In this document: positions 57,538-64,000 of the stretch, in pieces
How positions within the stretch are numbered: position 1 is the first letter of the stretch
How the letters are laid out: each line of letters opens with the position of its first letter
Assembly: GCA_964035015.1 (NCBI GenBank)
Contig: OZ036007.1
Coordinates: forward strand, 4,400,997 to 4,464,996
Origin: Corallium rubrum
Taxonomy: Eukaryota; Cnidaria; Anthozoa; Scleralcyonacea; Coralliidae
DNA: 64,000 nucleotides
Direction of reading: 5' to 3'
Made by a program: the position numbers and the translations under genes
Notes under the pieces: model-generated
What the model was told of the DNA's origin: nothing
What the model saw: the letters and a program-made list of their open reading frames with translations, nothing else
Database searches by the model: none

Positions 57538-58245
57538 AACTTTATTTATACTAGATAACCCTATCAGTCATATCTAAATTATTTTCTCGAACGGTCTAGT
57601 AAAGACCATCCCTAGCTCATTGGTGCAGTTTTACTACAGAAGGAAACTGGAGTAAACTAAACTTTCTTTATACTGGATAACTCTATCAGTCATATCCAAA
57701 CTGTTCTCGCTAGAGGTCCAGTGTTACTATACTAGACAGAGGAAAGCCACGGAGTACCCGGAGGAAACCTTGTGGTGTTTGGTAGAGTCAAACGGGAAGC
57801 ACTTTTCTCATGTGTGGCCATAGTCAATCGAGATATGGTCTGGAAACTCAGCTAAAGTCTTCGGTCTATCTTTTTGTTCGCCTTTATGCATTTTTGTGCA
57901 CGGTGCACGGTCATTGAACACATTGTATTTTAGTATAATGAACGAATTGTCCAATAGCAACGTTTCAGTTCAATCACTCAACCGTGCTATAAATATTAAT
58001 AAACCTAAAACAAAGGATGTGCACGGTGTAAGGTACGGTTCAACATAAAATCCCAGCTCATTATAGGCGCTTTGAAGTTTGCCGAGTTTCCAGACCATAT
58101 CTCGATTGACTATGGTGTGGCCAAGGTGAAATTTTAATCGCATGTATTACTGCATCCAGCAGGAATCGAACGCGGGTTGCAGGAATGAAAGGTATGCATG
58201 TATATGCTAACCATTCTGCAACCAACACCCCACTCAACAACCCGA
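57538..58245 (-). mobile_element. tRNA-derived SINE-like repeat region
   Basis: On the minus strand a tRNA-like head lies at about 58155-58240: A-box TTGCAGAATGGTTAGCAT and B-box GCGTTCGATTCC. The following GCCACACCATAGTCAATCGA block is repeated inverted at 57815-57860 and again at about 42275. GATAACCCTATCAGTCATAT occurs twice (57555, 57675), and GGAGTACCCGGAGGAAACC lies near 57755. Several elements are probably merged here. Confidence 0.5.
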
Positions 58246-58382
58246 GTTTTGAAGTAATATCGACTGTTTATACCGATCAGGGCTAAGATGCGATCTACTT
58301 AACACTTTGAAGCCTGAAGACAAGTGTTTAGTATTTTATTCTGGTTAAAACCTATCTCGGACAGTTTTCTACCAGTGACTTA

Positions 58383-58766
58383 GGCCCGTTTCAGACGGCG
58401 TATTTTTCATGAGCCGTATCTAATACTAGAATTAAGTTCATGAAAAATACGCCGTCTGAATCAATTAAATACGGCAGTTTGTATTAAGGTCGACCTAATT
58501 ATTAAATACGACCGCGACGGTCGTATTATACGACTGGCACGACTTTGATTCAAACGACGTATTTTTCATGAGCCGTATCTAATGCATAAATTATATAGTA
58601 ATGTTTAATGCATGATATTACCCCAGTTTGAATACGAATATGCATTTAATTATATTCGACTCAATAAATACGGCGTCTGAATCAAACGTCGTTTTTTGGT
58701 CGAAATATGGTCGAACCAATTTGTATTAGACACGGCTCATGATAAATACGCCGTCTGAAACGGGCC
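58383..58766. mobile_element. Harbinger-type MITE
   Basis: GGCCCGTTTCAGACGGCGTA and its mirror are flanked by TTA (58380-58382, 58767-58769). The arms contain TTTTTCATGAGCCGTATCTA, which recurs internally. The plan resembles the element at 19315-19987. Confidence 0.75.
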
Positions 58767-59074
58767 TTAGAGATTTTAGAAGAAAAATTCTGGAAAGAAA
58801 GTCAACATATTTGTCTTGCGATATACTTTAGTTTAATTAAATCAATTCTTTGACATATATCTAATTTTCCTATTTACAAAATAATCCAGATATTGTATTT
58901 ACAATAAAATATAAAGTAGTTAACCTTACACCTACTACACTATATATTTGAACAAAATAGAGGTTTTGCGTTAGTTATTAAAATATATATTTAACTTAAG
59001 AACTGCAAATGGCTACTGCATAAAGTCGAGATTTACTGTAAGTTTCTTTTAAATAAAAACCTCCTCAAGGTCTT

Positions 59075-59399
59075 TGTTAAGGTTTGCAGACTCATTTCGT
59101 TGAAGCGCTCTCAATTCGTCAGAATTTATGCCACAAAAATAAAATAGATATCGTTAGAAAGCTATTAATTTGTAGAATACACTGTTGTATTTGATTTTGC
59201 GATAAACACAAGCCAATAATAGTTGTGAATTTTTTAATTAAAAGCAGAGGGCTTCACTCTGTTTATCGCAAAATCAAAGACAACATTGTATTCTACAAAT
59301 TAATAGCTTTCTAACGATATCTATTTTATTTTTGTGGCATAAATTCTGACGAATCGAGAGCGCTTTACCGAAATGACCCTGCAAACCTTAACGAAGACC
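59075..59399. repeat. Palindrome with about 130-bp arms
   Basis: AAGGTCTTTGTTAAGGTTTG, GAGAGCGCTTCAACG-like sequence, AATTTATGCCACAAAAATAA and GATTTTGCGATAAACA all have inverted partners. The loop is about 50 bp. A TTAA in its right flank is the insertion site of the next element. Confidence 0.7.
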
Positions 59400-59403
59400 T
59401 TAA

Positions 59404-59839
59404 AGTGTCTATGAAGTGAAAAATACGTTGGCCTTTTTGTTGTTTTATTGTAGAGGAGCATGACAGGAGCACTCACTGAAAATTTCAAGAGAATCTGATG
59501 CGTAGTTTCGCGCTATCAACTCTCAAAATTTGCCGTGGATAGTTTGTTTTGGGGGAGATTTGGGCTTCTTGGTAACAATGCCTTATGACGTACGCAGATG
59601 GATCATTAATAGTGAAATCTATTGTTCTTATGCAGTTGTCGATCTGCGTACGTCATAAGCATTGTTACCGAAAGTCCAATTTTTCTCCAAGAACGAACTA
59701 GTCACGGCAAACTTTGAGAGTTAATAGTGCGAAAACTACGCATCAGATTCTCCTGAAATTTTCAGTGAGTGCTCCTGCCATGCTCCTCTGTACAATAAAA
59801 CAACAAAAATGCCAACGAATTTTCCATTTCATAGACACT
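59404..59839. mobile_element. TTAA-flanked palindromic MITE
   Basis: Termini AGTGTCTATGAA and TTCATAGACACT (one mismatch) lie between TTAA (59400-59403, 59840-59843). The arms, about 200 bp each, include GAGGAGCATGACAGGAGCAC and CTGCGTACGTCATAAG. A piggyBac-type target but a different family from 20921 and 26543. Confidence 0.75.
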
Positions 59840-60384
59840 TTAACGAAGAACTTAACTGTTTCTGGGCAGCTCCCGACTCTCAAGTGTCTATAAAATGAAA
59901 ATTAAACCATATTTTCTCAAGAACGAAGTGAGATATATGTAAAAACTAAAAGAGTTCCTCCAAATAAGTCAAACTTAATTTTCATTAATACATATATGCA
60001 CACTTGAAGGACCGCTTATTTCAAAGTAACTTAAGTATTTCTGGACTGCCGTTGCCTTTAATTTTAATATACGTATATTATTATAATGTATAATATGAGC
60101 ACGACTGGAGTATAGCATTTAAAACTCTAAAAATAATGTAAACATTAAACATGCGTAAAATAGAAGTTAAGAGTGAATTGATTGGAGTTACATACAGTAT
60201 ATTACGATTTTATACACAACACGAGACTGCATGCAGTCTTCATAAATGAACTTTTAACTGTAAGATCACTTGTTTGCTTTTTATAAACATTTTGCATTTG
60301 AGGACTTTCTGAGACACAGTGACACTTCTATCTCCAATGTTACTTCTTTCTTTAAACTTACTTTAGGGCCACAAGTTCATCATT

Positions 60385-60670
60385 ATCTTAAAAAACTCAT
60401 TAATAAATCATGAGGAAAACACAAAAGAAAATCATGACCGTATCGTATCTTTATATGTGATAAAGATTTCTCCTGATTTACATAAACTTTAGCTTTGATT
60501 TTCTCGGCTTAGACAAGGTTATTTTTCAAACTAACTCCGCCAATCAACTTACCAAGTGGTTCGTTTTTGAAGCCGTATAATAAACTCGTAGTTCGTGTTT
60601 TATCAGACATAAAAACACTCGGCTTCTCCTCGTGTCTTTATATCTGATAAAACACTCCTCCTCGTTTATT
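60385..60670. repeat. Interspersed repeat with GAGGAAAACACAAAAGAAAA
   Basis: Relative of 31470-31700 and 51990-52200. Contains the hairpin TTATCAGACATAAAAACACT / GTCTTTATATCTGATAAAAC and the ending CACTCCTCCTCG. Confidence 0.5.
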
Positions 60671-60911
60671 ATACAGTACATTAATGTCAAGTGTTACACT
60701 CTTGAAGTAAAGTCTCTAACTAACTAACTAACTTCAAAACGGTAACCCTTCAGCACACTTGGGCATCTGGTTTCCTAACCGTCGTAGACAATTTAAATTT
60801 CTGGGCGTTTGCACATTCAGGGCTATACCGACAGAGACTTTCAACTATATATAAATCTAGCGTGATGTAAACAGTGGCTGAATAGCCAAAATCATTAGAA
60901 ATTATATTTCC

Positions 60912-61386
60912 TAAAGTGGTTCTGTCATGAAAATATTGTTGGCAGTGTTTTTGCATAATCCCAAAGATGTTATGGTGGTTAGTAATCGTGCAAAGTTTCA
61001 TTTCAAAATTCGTTGTAGAAAAGGTGATATTTTACGTGTGAATTTTGTATTTTAGAGCGCCGCCATTGAAGTGACCGAGCTTGAGGAGAATGAGTCGAGG
61101 AAGCTTATGACGTCACAGACTCAGTAACAACAATGACCCTTTTGTTGACAACAACAATGATCTTTTGTTTTTGTTGAGTCTATGGCGTCATAAGTTCTCC
61201 TAACTCATTCTTCTCAAACACAGCCAATTTATTGGCGGCGCTCCAAAATACAAACTTCGCACGTAAAATACAACTTTGTTTTTGGGAATTTCGAAATGAA
61301 ATTTTGCACAATTACCAACTACCATAATATCTTTAGGATTATGCAGAAACATTACCAATAATATTTTCATCAGAGAATCACTTTAA
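60912..61386. repeat. Palindromic element
   Basis: CTAAAGTGGTTCTGTCATGA at the left pairs imperfectly with CATCAGAGAATCACTTTAAG at the right. ATTACGATGG-like, TTTACGTGTGAA, AAAATACAAA, GGCGCTC and ATGACGTC blocks are mirrored. The outer CTAAAG/CTTTAA could be a decayed TTAA target. Confidence 0.55.
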
Positions 61387-61701
61387 GATCTCGTATAGTG
61401 CAGGTCTGAGCCTCATTCTAGTCGATTGCTTAATGGTGTCGATTTGCCACCTTTAAGAACGCCAATCGTAGATATTTCATCAAAATTCACGAAAGATCCT
61501 CAAATCCTCAATGTATAAAAAACAAATATTTTAGGCCAGCGCAATTAGTTCTGTCGAGTTATGCGAAAAGGTGTGCCAGCACTTGCGAGTCTTTATCAAA
61601 AGAAATACGCCATCACCACGTTCGGTACCAAGCCTCTCGAAAACAAATCCAGCGAAATGCTCCAAACCTGCACGCCCGGCATGCAGACAAACAGCCATAT
61701 G

Positions 61702-62984
61702 TCAAACAAAGGTTACCCGCACAGCTTCTTCGTCGGTAGTCATTTCGCTCTGGTTCCAGTACGCATGACGAGTCGACTCTAGATCCTGATCGTCGTACGA
61801 GTTAAACGAAGTGTTCGTGGATCCCGCGTGATTCTCGTACGTTCTTAAAGTATTCCTTCCCGCCAAAACTTCGTCGCCGGGCGTCAATGTGATGTCAGGC
61901 GGGATAAAAAGAGGACATTTCGCGGACCCCTCGTTCTTTTGCCGCCTTCTCTCAACGGGGGATAAACACTCAAGAGGTGTGCTCATCTCAGGTGAAAGTT
62001 GCGAAAATAACCGTGAAGGTTTGAGCTCGTCTCTTAGAAACGAATTATCTAAGATCGCTTCACGATCATTGGCCGACTCGAAATCGCGCGCCTTCGATTG
62101 GTCATCGTGAGTCGGCATATGAAGATTCGAAGACTCCAAGTATTCTCGGAAATACGTACTGTCCGTAATTGGCTTTGGTCGGTCACAGTACGGTACTACT
62201 CCACCCGTGATAGCAAAACGGCCAGTGTCGGTCTTCGTTTCCGGAATTATAACTTCCACCAATCTTGAGTGACTTTCATCGTCTGTTTGACTCTCGTTAA
62301 TAGCATCCGTTGAGTGGTTCGTTCGATTTGATCCACGCCGACGATTCCTGTTCATAGCGTTCGATACCCAAACTACTTGTTTCTCACTGCTGCTTCCGAA
62401 CGATGCTTCACTACCGTAATGATACCTACTTCGACCTTTGAGCTCGTTGCCGCCTAAAAGCTCTCGAGAACGGTCATCGGGATGGTCCTGTGGCAACGAT
62501 CCAGCTCGTAACCGGTTTACCGTAGTAGTATCTTGTGAGGGTTTTAAAAACCGCTTACGGTCTATCGTCTGGGTTTCGATGACCTGGGTCACCACCTGAG
62601 TGGTCGTCTCTACTTGAGTCCTGCTCCGGTGTAGTGACGATCCCGACCAATTTCGCGTGACACTCGCCTCACGTGGTTTCGGTTGCTCGGCAATGGTCGA
62701 CGGCTGGGATCTCGCCTGTTGGCTAGCCCAAGCCGTGTACGTCGGCGGCGATGAGGTGCTCTTCTTTAGCGAATGATGTCGAGCGCGCGGCGAAGGTACG
62801 CCGACGTGCAGGAAATTGTTTCGCCTGTTGGTCTTTTCTGGCAACTTGAGGAAGTCTGGGAGTTCAACCTTTTTGTTAAGCAGACCACGTTGGTCGTCTA
62901 TCCGACTCTTCTGAGAGCGACGGAGAAGACTGAACAATTCTGGAACGTAGATACCAAGGTTAATACAAGCAACGGAGAAACAAA
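61702..62984 (-). CDS. Large 3'-terminal coding exon of an unrecognised gene
   Basis: An open minus-strand frame ends at a stop at 61702. A very strong polypyrimidine tract followed by TTTCTCAG places the likely acceptor just before 62984, giving about 427 residues. A continuous frame from an ATG at 63048 would add 21 Phe/Ser/Leu-rich residues that look like translated pyrimidine tract. The protein is hydrophilic and Ser/Arg/Thr-rich, with a Thr/Val-Gln repeat (TTTQVVTQVIETQT), many SxxE and SP sites, and no catalytic domain. It ends VTFV, which fits a class I PDZ ligand (Ser/Thr-x-hydrophobic), as in cytoplasmic tails or scaffold clients. Residues just after the acceptor (VACINLGIYVP) are hydrophobic and could be the end of a membrane segment. 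I do not recognise the family; upstream exons lie to the right of the window or are unseen. Confidence 0.62.
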
Positions 62985-63049
62985 CTGAGAAAGTGAGGGA
63001 GAGTGGAAAGTGAAAGAAACGGAGTGGATGAAAAAAAGAAGAAGACATG

Positions 63050-64000
63050 AATATCTATGAATATCCTGCGTGTAGAGCCTTTTTTTCCTTATTTCTTTGC
63101 TGAGAGAGAGGAAGAAAAGAAGACTCTGCTGTATTCGTGTTTGACTTCGTCCAAGATTTAGGACGAAGTAACCCGTTTAAGGCTCGTTTAACTAATACCG
63201 CTGTCAAACGTTTGCGCATACGTGAATTCGCTAGAATAAACATCGAGAGAGGCCGCGGCGACAACAACCAGACAGCGAAGACTAAGTACGACTCGACTAT
63301 TCATTTGCGTTTTAAAAAAAGGGTAAAGAAAATTACGAAGGGGTAAATTCAGAATATGTTACAATATTGACAAAGAAGCCATGCAAAAATTACCTACCTT
63401 ATCTTTTTGGTAGTATGCTTATAATTTTAACTTTTGTGTCGGACTCTCGGACCAGTTCAAATATTTCAATGTTTTCCCACTCTTTTTCCGAGCTCGGACG
63501 TCGCACATGCGCTAAACGTTTGGCAGCGGTGTTAGCAGAGACTAAAGCACTGTTAACACGGCCAAAATTTAAGCGGGATCTGAGCCACATCTGACTTTAA
63601 GCGGGCTTAAAATGTCCGTGTAAACAGATCGGCGTAAATTAATCGTGATTAGTTTGCACCACCTCAAGGAGGTGGATTAAACTGAGCACGATCAGTTAAT
63701 CGCGCTTAACTTGGCCGTGTAAACGCAACGGGATTGAAAAACGCTTGCTATTAATACGGTGTTATTAATACAATAAAATGCATTTTTTTGCCCTGCTGTA
63801 GAAGCTTCCATCTCGCTATTTTTTGTTCCTTTGTTTGTTTCTTTCTTTTAGCTATTATTCTTTCTCGTGTACCGATGTCTTCTGTTGTTCTTTGACGCAC
63901 GTTACCCACACGAAGCTTCCAAAACCAAAAATATAGCTCGTCCGCCATGTTGAATAATGGTATGCGTGTTTTAGTAAGGGATTATTAAATGACCATGTAC
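63050..64000. other. Upstream flank with two palindromic repeats
   Basis: ATGCGCAAACGTTTGACAGC on the minus strand near 63220 and CATGCGCTAAACGTTTGGCA on the plus strand near 63512 form an inverted pair. A smaller one (TTAACACGGCCAA, about 63549, with TTGGCCGTGTAAACG, about 63712) ends near 63735. An ATGGCGGACGAG start at 63948 on the minus strand opens 65 codons of uncertain status. Confidence 0.45.

Overview
The window is an A+T-rich, intron-bearing animal genome segment. Evidence: spliceosomal introns with GT..AG borders, short coding exons in a repeat-rich background, AATAAA polyadenylation signals, and animal-type families (PX domain, Mab-21/cGAS-like fold). Dense palindromic DNA transposons, 5S- and tRNA-derived short elements and a Mab-21 family expansion suggest a marine invertebrate, most likely a cnidarian; the phylum is inference.

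Layout. (1) 1-1.93 kb, minus strand: first coding exon of a PX-domain (p47phox/NOXO1/SH3PXD2-type) gene that runs off the left edge. (2) 5.9-13.8 kb, plus strand, possibly from 4.8 kb: a five-exon gene for a basic, polar protein I do not recognise. Its introns hold a 22-bp minisatellite split by a TA-flanked transposon, and two pentanucleotide arrays of opposite polarity. (3) 16-50.3 kb, minus strand: five tandem paralogues of a Mab-21/cGAS-like protein. All share one intron position and phase, and all five core reading frames are open. (4) 50.3-61.7 kb: no convincing gene, only repeats and two weak small ORFs. (5) 61.7-63.0 kb, minus strand: the large last coding exon of an unrecognised gene ending in a PDZ-ligand-like C-terminus.

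The centre of interest is the Mab-21/cGAS-like cluster. Each gene has a symmetrical phase-2 exon A (first half of the nucleotidyltransferase fold) and a single exon B (rest of the fold plus the Mab-21 helical half). In all five copies the positions aligning to cGAS Asp227 and Asp319 are not Asp: Asn in nine of ten cases, Thr in one. The Gly-Ser loop is replaced by a Cys-containing loop. I therefore infer a family of non-catalytic cGAS-like receptors or scaffolds. The upstream splice site of exon A is in the same phase in all copies, so at least one 5' coding exon per gene remains unidentified.

The space between exons is filled by non-autonomous elements, many with readable target-site duplications: 8-bp (hAT type, including one nested in another), TTAA (piggyBac type), TAA/TTA (Harbinger type), TA (Tc1/mariner/pogo type), plus 11-18 bp duplications around a palindromic tRNA-like element. 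Coordinates of splice sites come from reading the sequence; no transcript data were available.
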